This document shows positions 11,076 to 22,066 of a stretch of 64,000 bases of DNA, piece after piece. The first letter of the stretch is position 1. The number at the start of each line of letters is the position of its first letter. The notes beneath the pieces were generated by a model. It did no database searches. It was not told the DNA's origin and saw only the letters and a list, made by a program, of their open reading frames with translations. Position numbers and translations under genes: made by a program. This DNA is from Umbelopsis ramanniana AG (taxonomy: Eukaryota > Mucoromycota > Umbelopsidomycetes > Umbelopsidales > Umbelopsidaceae): positions 112,701 through 176,700 of the forward strand of contig NW_026252140.1 in assembly GCF_025399195.1 (NCBI RefSeq). Direction: 5' to 3'.

Positions 11076-12422
11076 GTAGGAAGTAAAGGAGAAGGTAAAG
11101 AACTAATGAAGTGGCGGTGAAAAAGGGACGATTCAATTTTTATGATCTTTGCTTAAATGAAAGAAAAGGCTGGCTTCCGGGCTGTGCTTATTCCAAGGGG
11201 TGACTATGGTGGCTGCCGTATTGTACGTAATAAGCGCAAGAGGCTCATCAACGGAAGATCCTTTATGCTTCTAGCAGCAGTTTTGACGATATTGTTCACA
11301 GTGAGAGCAAAGTATGTAATGTACCGTTGTCTTACTTACTGAACCTCCCAGTTTTTTTTCCTTCTCAAAACATGAATAAACCACAAGTTATGTGTCCCAG
11401 TTACCACCTTTCAGTAATCAGCCACTACTGCGGATTTGCAAGGCATGATCTATCAATATCCTACAACCTACGCCTTGCGGCAACGATTATTACACTCACT
11501 GCAAATCATCTTTTCTGTTGACAGTTCTATCTTATTTGCATGTACTGGTGTTGCTTCTTCCGCGTCAGCAAAGCGAGCCGCTTTTGTTTGCATGTTTATC
11601 GTTAAAAGCCTTATGTGGCTGACGTCCTGTTGAACACAGCCACAAGGCCATTCCCTTCGGCTGCCTCGTGACTTCTAGCTTCTGTGAGCCCACTTCCATT
11701 ACATTGCAATCCTCCTGTCTCAAGCAGTCCACGATTCAATGGTTTCTTTTATTTTCTAGTACAAGACTACGACTGTGGCAAGATGTACTCAGGTACTTGA
11801 TGCCATTGCAATAAAAGGGTACTAGAAGGGCTGTTAAAATTGCTGAGGAGCGATTGTAAGTGTGTAATGATCATGAAGGGTTTGTTGGAAAGCTGGAACG
11901 TTGTCACTTGGTTTTCAGATCGAACAACCGCCGAAGAGAAGTGATTTCTTTATATGTTTTGAGATGGGTGGTGACTTGGGTGATTTTGCTTGTTTACCAG
12001 AACGCGCGCCTGCTAATCAGCCTATTATTAATTTTTTAACTTCTTTATTTTCTACCATTTAGAAAAATGATTGGGCTTGTGAGGATTGCTAGTTTGGAGA
12101 TGTTTTTATGTTCACTACGGACAAATTTAATCTTAGCTATTAATTCAGGCAGGTCTTATTCAACCATCCTTCGAATTTATTCAGCTTGGCGAGCAAAAAA
12201 TACCTTGCGTGACTCTATACATCTACATTTGCAAATCAGGTAAAAACAATTAAAAATTAAACATCTGCGTGACATTAAAAGACAATAAAACTGAAATGAA
12301 CGCATCCAAAAATAAAAAGATTCATAGAGCTCATATCTATGATTACTTTCTTTACACCTACTTCTTTTTTATTGCTATTTTCCTAAGAAAACCCCTTCCC
12401 GTCCTTACAAACAAACCCAACT
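11076..12422. other. 1.35 kb divergent intergenic region
   Basis: Separates two divergently transcribed genes. Only short, codon-poor open frames and AT-rich stretches are present. No tRNA, transposon end or repeat was recognised. Confidence 0.5.
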
Positions 12423-13184
12423 ATGCAAGATAATTTTACCCAGAGCATGCAAGGTCAATTCATGGCTAACGTATCTTTACAATCTCTTTCCTTGAAATCC
12501 ACAAAGCGTCGCAGTTACGATCCAAGCTTATCTCGTAGAGAGCAGCTTTACTTAGGGACTCCTGAGCAGGTACCCAACCAACGCAAAATGCGGCGAAGCT
12601 CATCAGCACAACCTCTATACCCATCTATGCTATCAATTCTTGAACAAGACATTCAGCGACCAAAAAGTGCTTCTCGGCCGCTGCGTACTCCTTCTCCAAG
12701 CTCGTCATGTAACTCCGACCCAGTCACTGGCTCTCTAGCAAGCATAAAATCTTCTACCATGAGTATGTTTAGCACGTTGCAAGAAGCTCTAGTCAGGGCC
12801 GAGAAAGCTGAGCTCCAAGCGAAAGAAAGTCAATTGAAATGGTGTAGGACTGTTACGGAATTGGATCGTCTCCGGGATGAAAATCTGCTGGTCAGAAATC
12901 AATTCGAAAATAGTCAAGCTGAATGTCACCGGCTGCAGGATCTTTTAGAACAACAATCATGTCAGTCTACAAACTCGGTGGCCGAAGCTCCCTCCGTCTC
13001 CAGCAGTTCCTCCAAAATGAAGTATCTATTGGATAAATTTAGTAGGAAAGCTAGGTAATGTTCAAAATTTTATCTCAGAAGCCGGCGGGGTAAAAACAAA
13101 CATTCATCCTTTACATAACTCCATTTCAGGTCACTGTCGAGTAACATGGTGAAAAGAATGCTCCAATTTCCTGTCAAATTTTAA
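12423..13184 (+). CDS. small coiled-coil protein, function unknown
   Basis: Two-exon model: 12423-13054 and 13130-13184, 228 residues, with a good donor (AG|GTAATG) and a pyrimidine-rich acceptor (CCATTTCAG). Without splicing the frame stops at 13058 after 211 residues, only the tail differing. The N-terminal half is serine- and proline-rich and probably disordered, with basic clusters (STKRRSYD, KMRRSSSAQP). Residues about 118-175 form a predicted coiled coil (LQEALVRAEKAELQAKESQL and on to NSQAECHRLQDLLEQQ). The C-terminus is basic (KYLLDKFSRKAR). I do not recognise a family. Codon use and the coiled coil support it being real. It could be a scaffold or polarity protein, but nothing in the sequence decides that. 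Confidence 0.7.
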
Positions 13185-14819
13185 CCATTTACCATAGAAT
13201 GCATAACCTCCAGTTCATTTGAAGCTTGTCAAAAAAAAGTCTGTACATATTCTTCTCATAGAATGAAGTCCAATTTGGTACCTCATTGTTAATAAAAACA
13301 AAATGAAATAGTTTATCCGCCTGCTCACGCACGCTGCGCACTGGCATTGACAGTGTTTAATTTTCTTCTTTTCATCCGATGTTGAAATGTTTGCATAACT
13401 GCGAGTTCAACAGTGTGTTAAGCTCAACAAATAGGTAATGTCAAAACGATGCTCTTCTATCATTTGGATAAACATGTTAGAGAAGGTTGTTACAAATTCA
13501 CCTCAGTTTTCCACAGAAGTTTACTACCGAGCACTGAATGACACGACGATAGAACTATTAAAATTTTGTTTTTAGAAGCATGAGGATTTTATCAGGTTCG
13601 GTCTCCCACCCACCACAGCTGTGCTCACCAACATATAAGATCAAAAAACGAATGACTGGAAAACAGTGAGGAGGATCAAGTGTCATTTACTCGATATTTG
13701 TGGATCTAGTCAAAATTGAGCTGTTCCGTGTCAATTCTTATGTTACGCGCAGGAGATAAGTATGAGGGGCGTTGACGAATAATTTGCTATTATAAAGGTA
13801 GAGGGATTTTGCATTATGTTTGGTTTAAACCAGACACGCTAATTGATGGGAAGGATGATAAACGTACTTCCAGGGCATTACCCAGTAGGCACGAATTAAA
13901 GCAAAAATCTCCATAAACGTAATTGCTCATGCTGAAAACTCGGTAAGGGGATATGGGGTATCGTCGCTTTGCATGTTCCACCATTTAGCAAGCAAGTAAG
14001 CAGAGTTTTCCCGGCTCTAGACCATGCTTTCAATACAAACCCCTTCTTCCGAAATGTAAAAAGCCATTGCATTAGGTTAGGAGTACACGAGATTAATACG
14101 TCAGATCATGATTCCACTTCAGTGATACTTCACGGCGTCCGTTGAATTAGTATCAATTACCAAGCCATTCTCAATCAAGAAATTGGCCTTCTAGGATCGC
14201 ATTTCCCATAGGGCTGTACGGTCGCTTTTGGCTTTTCTGAACTTTTGAGATCATTTTGTTGACAGGTTGCGGGCATGGCTCTTTTTTTTGTTGAGGTGGT
14301 AAGGAGGGTTCGAAGTGATCCACTGGTTGTGCCTTATTCAGATGCTGAGAGAGGATTGAGAAATTCGGAGGAGGAGGTAAGCTGGCACGGCGTGAGAATT
14401 GAATGGGTAAATTGCCTTGACGCTAGCGAAAATCCCGGAAGGATAGTGTCAGCCAAATACTGAGACAATTTTTCTAGAGAGGGGAATTCCTGCAAGAAAC
14501 ACGCCGCCTCCACAAAGCGAAACGAAAAATAGGTGGGAAAAAAAACTGGGAAAGATTTTTGGCATCAAAAACTAATGCATAATATTATTTACACAAATGT
14601 AATGTTTTTAATAGGTAGGGTGATTAACAAAGCTTTGCAGGGATCGCCGGTACATCAACGCTGTCATCTAAATGGCATGATTAACTTACCCAGTTGCCGC
14701 CTGGTGAGGTGGGAGGGCTGGTGAGATGTAGTTGACGAGCGGTTGGCGGAGAGTAGGGTGGTAAGTGTTCTGGGGCGGAAAATGGGCCAAATGTCAGATG
14801 TTGTGTGGTAGATGATGGC
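13185..14819. other. intergenic, mostly empty
   Basis: AT-rich 1.6 kb without a convincing gene. A proline-rich open frame on the minus strand at 14681-14905 ends at a donor-like GTAAGT but overlaps the better exon model given next. No mobile-element ends or RNA genes seen. Confidence 0.4.
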
Positions 14820-15177
14820 TTATTGTCTGTCGATGTGAAAGATATAGGCTTCGCTGACATGCTGTGAACACAAAGCAAGGTGTAAGAAAAAGGGAGATTG
14901 GTCACCGCAACGGAACTCCCTAAAAATTATTGAGGTTTTTTTTTTTTTTTGGTTTACTTACAGGCGTGACTCGAGGCAATTCGCCAACCAGCATAGTCAG
15001 CCAATAGTTTGGATACCCGACAAACAAAAACTTTTGGCCCAAACTGTTCTGAAAAAGGGTCAATTCACCCATCCCGCTTTGGTCTGGAGTATGCAACATG
15101 ACGGAAGAGTATCTGATAATGTGAGAATGGCCATGATCATTTGACGCCACGGCGCAAGTGCTCGGCATGACCCCCAT
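14820..15177 (-). CDS. possible small two-exon gene, unknown
   Basis: Weak candidate. Exon 15177-14962 starts with ATG and encodes 72 residues of protein-like composition (GELTLFQNSLGQKFLFVGYP, then NYWLTMLVGELPRVTP), ending at a strong donor CCT|GTAAGT. The intron has a long A-run and ends in GTGTTCACAG. The second exon 14861-14820 adds HVSEAYIFHIDRQ and a stop, for 85 residues in all. An earlier acceptor at the TTTTTAG just before 14924 would give a different tail. Upstream sequence also looks codon-like in another frame, so more 5' exons are possible. No family recognised. It may be part of a larger gene or chance. Confidence 0.35.
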
Positions 15178-15589
15178 ATGAGTAGGAGATGCTGTCGATA
15201 TTTATCATTAGCCAGGATCCCCACAAGCTGTAACTCATAGCTAAACAACTGTGTCTCGGAAGAAACGTGCTTGATGAACCTGACACAGGCGTGTACTGCT
15301 TTGGTAAGTAACTTTGAGGTAGCGGTTGTCTTTTTGCAAGCAGTCATCGATCAAACCGATTATCTCGAGATATACAAGATCCATGCCTAGCATGGTTCAT
15401 GTATGTCCACCACGCAGATTCAACCGTGTCGCGCACACATCCCTTCTGTTTTCTCTGTTATCCGATACTCGAAGATCAAACACCCATTCGCAATCTCTGA
15501 CTGCTTGCAAGGAGATTATTTGTGAGACGTTCGTTAATTGCTAAACATTTTTTCTTTTTTATTTCATATAGAGCGATAATACGGCGACA

Positions 15590-16364
15590 ATGGGGGCTAC
15601 TGGCAGAGGTGAGATGTACTTTGCATAACTGAGCAATGTGATTCGAACCAGAGATAACTATGATGTAGTGGTAGGGCGTTGCTATGACTGAAAGTGTATA
15701 ATCCTATGAAATAAAAAGATTCGGACGCCACTGCCAGCGAGATTTGAGAGCCGTCACTTGGTTTCCTGCAGTAGCTTCCTACAATCAACAAACAATGAAC
15801 GGCGAATCCTCGTCTTCGAATGCTGCATCCACCGCACCTGAGTCTTCTAACTTGATGAATGTTGGCCTTCAGGACGAGATGGTTGGTTTTGCAGTCACTC
15901 CAAAGACCGATTGCGAACACCTTCCCCGCACTCGACTGGTTACCGACTTGACGGACAGTATCGTTCGCGAAGCTCTTTGCACGCACTGCGGAAAGCCCGA
16001 GACTTGGCTATGCTTGACTTGTGGAGGTGTATATTGCTCAAGGTACGATTTTTCGTTCGCTGTATACTAGGAAAATCCCATTGTAGTCTAATTGTACCGC
16101 AGATATCAAAACAACTGCGCCAAATTGCATTCTACAGAAGCAGGGCACGCTATTGCACTCTCGCTCTCGGATCTCAGTGTTTGGTGTTATCAATGCGACG
16201 AATACATTACTTCTCCGGTAAGCGATTGTAGATAACTACGTGATGGTTAACATATTTGATCTAATACTCGTCTCCAGTCACTCGACACGTTGAAGCGTCG
16301 CGTTTATATACTAAAGTTTGATGCTCCACCCCCTGAGGGCAGTGAATTAGATGTTGGCGCTTGA
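15590..16364 (+). CDS. UBP-type zinc-finger protein (ubiquitin-binding)
   Basis: Small protein made almost only of a ZnF-UBP domain, the fold that binds the free C-terminus of ubiquitin in USP5, HDAC6 and BRAP. Model: exons 15590-15608, 15772-16042, 16103-16217, 16278-16364, 163 residues. The first exon is only 19 nt and its 162-nt intron is longer than usual here; an ATG at 15795 is a simpler alternative start (149 residues). The metal-ligand pattern is seen in CEHLPRTRL, CTHCGKPETWLCLTCGGVYC, then SRYQNNCAKLH, GHAIALSLSDLSVWCYQCDE. The tail (VYILKFDAPPPEG) is short and no peptidase domain follows, so it is a reader rather than an enzyme. Followed on the same strand by a GNAT gene. Confidence 0.85.
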
Positions 16365-16648
16365 AGCGTTCTATTAAACAGAATGTGAACATATTTCATC
16401 AGGGTGTGTTACTATGTCTTTTAGTATGGGAGGAGGGATATTCAAAGAAAATCAGCAGTAATAAAAAGGAATGATGGTTAGGAAGCGGTGCAGTCGGTGG
16501 TTCCCCGTGGATTATAAGCGGCATCTTTCTCTATTGAATCATATTCTCCTTTTAGAGAAGCATTACCCGTACCACCAATCAGTAACTGCGCCACCCTTCA
16601 AAAGTTGCATATAAGCAACCGAGACAAATACCATGAAAGCTCGACAAT

Positions 16649-17206
16649 ATGCCTGGTCAACTTCAAACTGTTCTTCGCTCAACGAAGCTTCCCATCCTGC
16701 TACGAGTTCCAAACGTAGAGGATGCCCCTGCGCTCTTGGAGCTCCTCTCCGACCCACAAAACACGGAATTTGACCCGCATGCTGGAAATGGATCCTTTAA
16801 ACTTCCTCAAATCGAAGGCATGGTTGTTAGAATGCGCGAATCAGCTGATTCAGACGTACCTGGCCGAGTGAATCTTGTCTTAGTGGACACTTCGTTAGGC
16901 GACAAGGTCATTGGCCTGGGTGGGTTCGGCCATATCGCAACGGAAGGGGCCAAAAGGATTGGGGATGTCGGTATCATGATTACACCGGAAGCTCGCCACA
17001 AGGGCTATGCTGCAGAAGCCATGAAGATGTCGATCGGTTATGCCTTTAAGGTCTTGAAGCTAGACCAAGTCACTGCTACCATGCTGGCCAAGAATATTCC
17101 AATGCGCAGCTTGATGGATAAACAGCTCAAATTGACAGGCACCATCAGAGATGGCGAATTTGGCGAAGAGGTTTTCTACTCCGTTCTTCCGGAGGAATGG
17201 ATATAG
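16649..17206 (+). CDS. GNAT-family N-acetyltransferase (RimJ/RimL type)
   Basis: Acetyl-CoA-dependent acyltransferase of 185 residues in a single exon. N-terminal strand LLRVPNVEDAPALLELLSDP, central strands GDKVIGLGGFGHI and RIGDVGIMITPEARHKGYAA; the last includes the R/QxxGxA acetyl-CoA pyrophosphate loop (RHKGYA). It is followed by helix AAEAMKMSIGYAFKVLKLDQ and the conserved MLAKNIPMRSLMDK, which corresponds to the N-x-x-S block of RimJ/RimL-like enzymes. Substrate cannot be told; fungal members of this type often act on small molecules or proteins. Start is the ATG closest to the first conserved strand. Lies between the UBP zinc-finger gene and an oppositely oriented membrane-protein gene. 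Confidence 0.9.
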   Translation: MPGQLQTVLRSTKLPILLRVPNVEDAPALLELLSDPQNTEFDPHAGNGSFKLPQIEGMVVRMRESADSDVPGRVNLVLVDTSLGDKVIGLGGFGHIATEGAKRIGDVGIMITPEARHKGYAAEAMKMSIGYAFKVLKLDQVTATMLAKNIPMRSLMDKQLKLTGTIRDGEFGEEVFYSVLPEEWI

Positions 17207-17594
17207 TTGTGTTCCCATACCCAGGAAAGCGTACATTAACTTGGTGGCCTTGCATCGAATACCCGCCATATATTGTAACATAGTTATGTATAGATAGATG
17301 GCTGTACAGTAGTTTACGGGGAAGACGTAATACACTCATTCATCCATAATGAAATGAAATACAACCAAAAGGACGACTGGCATGAATAGGTGTATCATAT
17401 TGCTTGGTATAAATTTTGCGTATATGGCCCGATCAAACTCGGTAGCTGCCTTAGCATTCACCACTATATCACAAACGGTGCTGTCAAAGGTTCAGGTTGG
17501 ATGGTTCAGGTTGATTTATGTGGAAAAAAGAATGTATGATAGGATAAAGTGACATAGTTGAAGGAATGGAAGTAAATACAGCTAGCTATTCAGA
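17207..17594. other. convergent 3' spacer
   Basis: 388 bp between converging genes, AT-rich, with possible polyadenylation sequences on both strands. Nothing else recognised. Confidence 0.5.
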
Positions 17595-19038
17595 TCAGTC
17601 AGAGTGATTCCTAGAGGAGCCACCGTTGCCATCCCAGAAGATTGTGATTTCGCCATCACCCGGAGCCGACATGACACTGTCCGTAACATTGGTACGATGG
17701 CTGCCGGAAGTGACTACGCTAACCGGTCGTTCTTGCTTGGCCTGGTCATCTACATATTCATCGTTACCAATTACGCTGTGGCGATCGTGAAAAGGATTAT
17801 CGCTACTTGCTTGTTGTGCAGTCAGAGAACTCTGTGATGGAGCGGTATCTGATTCATTGCTAGTTTGCTTGGTGCTATTGGAGCGTGATGAGGTGACCGA
17901 GCCTGATTCTGGAGTCAAAATGGTTCGGACAGATCCACTTCTCTTCATACCACCTGTGCCATCTTCTACTTTGATAGTATTGATTCGCATCAACGTCGGT
18001 TTAGCTCTTTGCATTTGAACCGCTGATACAGAGTCGTTCCGCGTTACTGCATTCATAACCGAAGAAGCGACAGATTGGTCATCGTCATCGTCTTCAGGTG
18101 GAGTTTGATTTCCTCCTCTGGAGACGCTGTCCATCTTTCGTAAAGTGACAACACGTTTGAGCTGTACTGTACTTTCATCGTCCAAATCAGCAAATGGATT
18201 TTCAGATCGAGATGAGTATCGGGAGGTGTAGCTGTTAGGTGTAGAAGGATGTTGAAGATAGTCGTTTTGATTGCTGAGAGCGAGTGAGTTTCTGAGCGAT
18301 GCGCCAGTTCCCAAGCTAGCACTTTGCATTCCCAAGCTAGCGCTTTGCATTTCAGTACGGGTATGATGCGATGATGGTGGCATATAGGCGATGGGTACCA
18401 CGGCGGACTGGGTACCTGGTCGGTTCTATCAGTGTCAAAAAAATTATGGTTAGATTGTGGATATCAGCATGGAAATAGATAAAAGACATATTTAAGAGAA
18501 ATTTTTACCCAATGTTCGGATGTCTCACTGTGCGAGTCGCCAGATTTCCAAAAGGGAAGACCTTGAGCTTTTCTTCTCTTGTATCGAATGATACCAAAAG
18601 CAACAAGTGCAATAACCAGAAGACCCACTAAGCCTCCAACCAGACCGGGAAGTAGTCCAGCATTTGACCCAGAAGAGCTAGAAGAGTCGGACGACGTTCC
18701 CAAATTCTTGCTGACACAGACTGGCACTGGGCAAACTGCACACTGATTCATTGTAGTTAAACTGCACACCATGTCGGATGAGCAAGCTGGGTTGCACTTA
18801 AGCTGGCAATTGACCGCTTGACAGCTAGTTCCAGTCGAAGCTGGTGCCGCAGATTGCGCTGGGGCAGCTAGGATGATTACAGCAGGTTTGAGTATTTTAG
18901 TAAAATGGTATACGCAATGTACAAAGAGAGTAGAATTGTACCTGAAGTTGGATCAACGGCCAATGCAAGGTTGTTGCTTCCTAATAAGACGGGAACAAGT
19001 ATGGCCAGCATAGTTATTGCCCGGTGTATGGATAGCAT
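17595..19038 (-). CDS. OPY2: Opy2-like single-pass membrane anchor
   Basis: Type I membrane protein of 428 residues from exons 19038-18942, 18867-18509 and 18425-17595, all GT-AG in frame. A signal peptide (MLSIHRAITMLAILVPVLLG) is followed by an Ala/Pro linker and one compact cysteine-rich domain: C-x4-C-x3-C-x3-C-x5-C-x7-C-x2-C-x3-C (CQAVNCQLKC ... VCSLTTMNQCAVCPVPVC). This matches the Opy2 extracellular domain pattern. Then come a Ser/Gly stalk, a transmembrane helix (LLPGLVGGLVGLLVIALVAF), a basic stop-transfer RYKRRKA and a long Ser-rich cytosolic tail with NPFADLDDE and NPFHDRH boxes and many possible phosphosites. In yeast Opy2 recruits Ste50 to the membrane for osmostress MAPK signalling; the same role here is inferred. 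Contains an in-frame 21-bp duplication. Confidence 0.8.
18310..18351 (-). repeat. 21-bp in-frame tandem duplication
   Basis: Two near-identical 21-bp copies (one mismatch) inside the cytosolic tail of the Opy2-like gene encode MQSASLG twice in a row. Probably replication slippage that kept the frame. Confidence 0.85.
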
Positions 19039-20310
19039 GAGTGGAAAAAGGAATGGAACGGCTGCAAGCTCTCTGAGAGAGCTCTGCAAATAACTAAAGC
19101 CTCTCGGCTTGTACAACCGCGGACCTTCAATCGCAAGAATTGCATGGCTGGGAGTACCGGATCAGGAAGCCCAAAGCAGGTGGCCAGAACATCTTTACCT
19201 TTGGTCCATTTGCAAGAATGTACATCCATTCGCAATATTTACCTACTAAAAGCTATAAAATTCAGAAGCCACCTCGATGCCGGGAACCTCTGCAAGCGCA
19301 ATCGACTGAGTTAACGAAGTTGAGCGAAGGCCCACGTGGGAAATGACCTGATCGAAGGCAATGCCGGTCCACTCAAGCTGAACGAAAATCTTGCTTTTAT
19401 CAAACTCCACAAGCCATGGCACAACTCAGTCTTGTCCTGCAACTCACAGAGAATTTGGGGGAATCTATGCAAGCGCTCACTTGATCGATTTCAGCATTTT
19501 GCTAGTTTAGGTGATTTACCTTCAAGTTGACCATAACCCCCCATATCGCGTGACAATACCATGGTCTTCAAGCGACTGACTAAACCATCAGTTGAGGTCA
19601 TGTTTGAGAACTTGACAATTTGTATTAGTGTTCATAGAATTGGATGACTTGTCGTGAGCATAAACTTGAGGGATTCAGCCTTGATTGAAAGCAAAAGTAA
19701 TAATTAAACAACAATGTAAGGTTGTGTTGAGCCAATAACAGGACATTCCTGTTAGCATTCAATCCCCTCGGCTCAGAAAACATTTACTTAAACTGGTATC
19801 GAAAACCACTTTGACCGATTGTTTTTTTCACTCATGGTCAAATTCTAGTAATGTACATCCTTTTTATATTAACTATCATCTATACTTCCTTAGAGTCAAC
19901 CCATGACTGTGAAAATGACATACCTTAGAGAAAAAAAAAGGGGAAAACGATATGGCTGGTGCCTGAAACCTAAAACGCTAAAATTTCAAACCGGGCAATA
20001 ACTGACTGGAACGTCTCATGCTATGCAACTTCTGGCCATCAACGTATTGACAAACGATCCGGATGACCTATGTTTTCATAGCGTCACTGTTCTTCTTGCT
20101 TGTAAGCAAGATGACCTCGGACAAAGTATCGGCCGCAAATGACACCCTCCTGAATGATTTATTCTTAACGGATGTAAACCTTCGTTGACCCTTGCAAGAC
20201 CTATCAGCAGGCATGCATATTATTTGCCGAAATCAGATGTCTTACATTGATTTCCTTTAAATGTTACGTGATTTCACTCTTCGAAATTCTGTTCGTCATC
20301 ATCTTTTTCA
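19039..20310. other. 1.27 kb divergent spacer
   Basis: Promoter side of both the Opy2-like gene and the GDSL hydrolase gene. Short open frames only. No repeats, RNA genes or mobile elements seen. Confidence 0.5.
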
Positions 20311-21603
20311 ATGATATCTTTATTGGCTACTTTTGCTCTACTCAGTTTATTGGTCATGGTTGGCCAGGCAAGGGTTGTGATGTGTCCAGAAGACACACAG
20401 ATTTACCCTTCTGGATTTTCAAAAGGTCCTTGCTACCAGTCGTATTACAAGGCAATGGTAATCTTTGGTGATTCATGGACAGAAAATGGGTAAGATGAGG
20501 TACCATGGTTGGAATCAAATTCGTTATGATATTCATTTGCCCAATTATAGGGACGCTCCCCTTGATGCGAGTTCATATGCCGAAAACAATTTTGTGAGTG
20601 ATACAGACAATCGTTGCTACTCCTAAATGCTAATTTATCTCACTCCTATAACTCATCCCATTTTTCCCTTGTTAGGATCAACGAGCAGTCAACGGGCCAA
20701 CATGGGCTGAGTATCTTACTGCGTCCAGTGGAATAGACCTCTACGACTTTGCAGCCTCTGGTGCCACTGCTAATAACTCCAATTTGCCACGGCTTGTTCC
20801 AGATGCCGCTCAACAAATCGAGTCATATACCAACTCGCTGACGGGTGGCAAATCACTTCCGTTTGTCAGTACGTTGTATGCACTATGGTTTGGAGTAAAC
20901 GATGTGCACGATACATACACGAATGTGCAGCCAGATGAGAGGGATGAAAAACTGGTTGTCGCGGCAGACTCAATTCTGAATGCGATTTCTACTTTATATC
21001 AAGGCCAAGGTGCTAGACGGTTTCTTGTAGCGCTCACTCCACCCATAGGTTACCTCCCAACTCTCACAAATGGTTCCACGTCAGTCGATCATGATGTGGC
21101 TGATGGTTTGGCACAGAACTTTAATCAGTACATTGTGGACAGGCTCCAAGCTTTCTATTCGGCCTATCCCGATACTGAAATTATCACGTTCAACTCGTAT
21201 GCCTTGATTATGGACATGATTCAAAACCCAAATGTCTACAGTATCAGTAACAGCATAGAGGCTTGCGTCAATTCAGACGGTTCCCATTGCAGCGAACCAG
21301 ATCAGTAAGTGACATCTTTTCATTCTATGATGGTGATCTTGCTATGCTGCCTAGGATTTTCACTCAATCCTTTTTCATTCATTAATTAGATATTTATGGT
21401 GGGACGGGTGGCATCCAACAAGTAAGTACATTGTGATTTTAACTAATGTCTGGTTGGGTACATGTTTTTAACGATGATACATATGAACAGCCAAGACTGA
21501 ATCACACTTTTCATCTGTGTTGGAAGATTTCTTATTCAAGGGACGTAACAAACGGATTTCGAAGCACTATGTAAAGTCGTCTATCAAATTCCGAGCTACG
21601 TGA
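20311..21603 (+). CDS. secreted GDSL/SGNH-family esterase-lipase
   Basis: Serine hydrolase of 331 residues in five exons (20311-20489, 20551-20593, 20676-21304, 21390-21421, 21491-21603), all GT-AG and in frame. A signal peptide (LLATFALLSLLVMVGQA) directs secretion. Block I is VIFGDSWTENG with catalytic Ser55. Block III is LWFGVND, and block V is WWDGWHPT, carrying the catalytic Asp and His on a 32-nt exon. The conserved glycine of block II is within YDFAASGATANN. The arrangement resembles fungal secreted acetylesterases of the CE16 or thermolabile-haemolysin type. The likely substrate is an acylated polysaccharide or lipid, but that is inference. Exon boundaries fall exactly beside the catalytic blocks. 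Confidence 0.9.
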
Positions 21604-22066
21604 TAACTGGATTATTGCGTTGGTGAAAGCACCGACGGTTGTACTCGATAGAAATCTGTAAATGCTAGTTAAATGCTAGTTACTCTATATTTTTTTGCGA
21701 AACACTCAGTAGCTGAGTGTTGCGGATTAAAGACTAATAAAATTAATCAAGTCTGATGATAGCAGAACATACTGTTTATTTTTAAACACTTTTCTTAACA
21801 CCGTCCTCTAACAGGAACGAATTACTGAATCTTTTTTACTTTTTCTTTTCATGAGGGTCGCTTATGCTCTAAAGGCTGCTGAGTAGCAGCTATCACCATC
21901 ACTTTCGAAACAAAAATGTCCCTTTTTGCACTGGAATATCCCATGCGTACATTTATATAGATTTACAGTATAGCATATAATGATTAAAATATCAAACAAT
22001 CGGTCTGTTTGTAGTACTAGAGGATGATGGCACGCCATACCAACAACCCCCCGGCGTATATATGAA
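21604..22066. other. convergent spacer with small tandem repeat
   Basis: Includes an 11-bp sequence (AAATGCTAGTT) repeated directly at 21660-21681, and AT-rich 3' flanks of the converging GDSL and Sur7-like genes. Confidence 0.6.

Noticed and set aside
14681-14905. Proline-rich open frame ending in a donor-like GTAAGT
   Set aside because: It joins the upstream exon only out of phase. The alternative acceptor at 14862 gives a clean stop.
15640-15740. tRNA-like sequence with a GATTCGAACC box and a TAGTGGTAGGG box
   Set aside because: The T-arm does not pair on either strand and the boxes are in the wrong order and spacing. It lies in the proposed first intron of the UBP gene.
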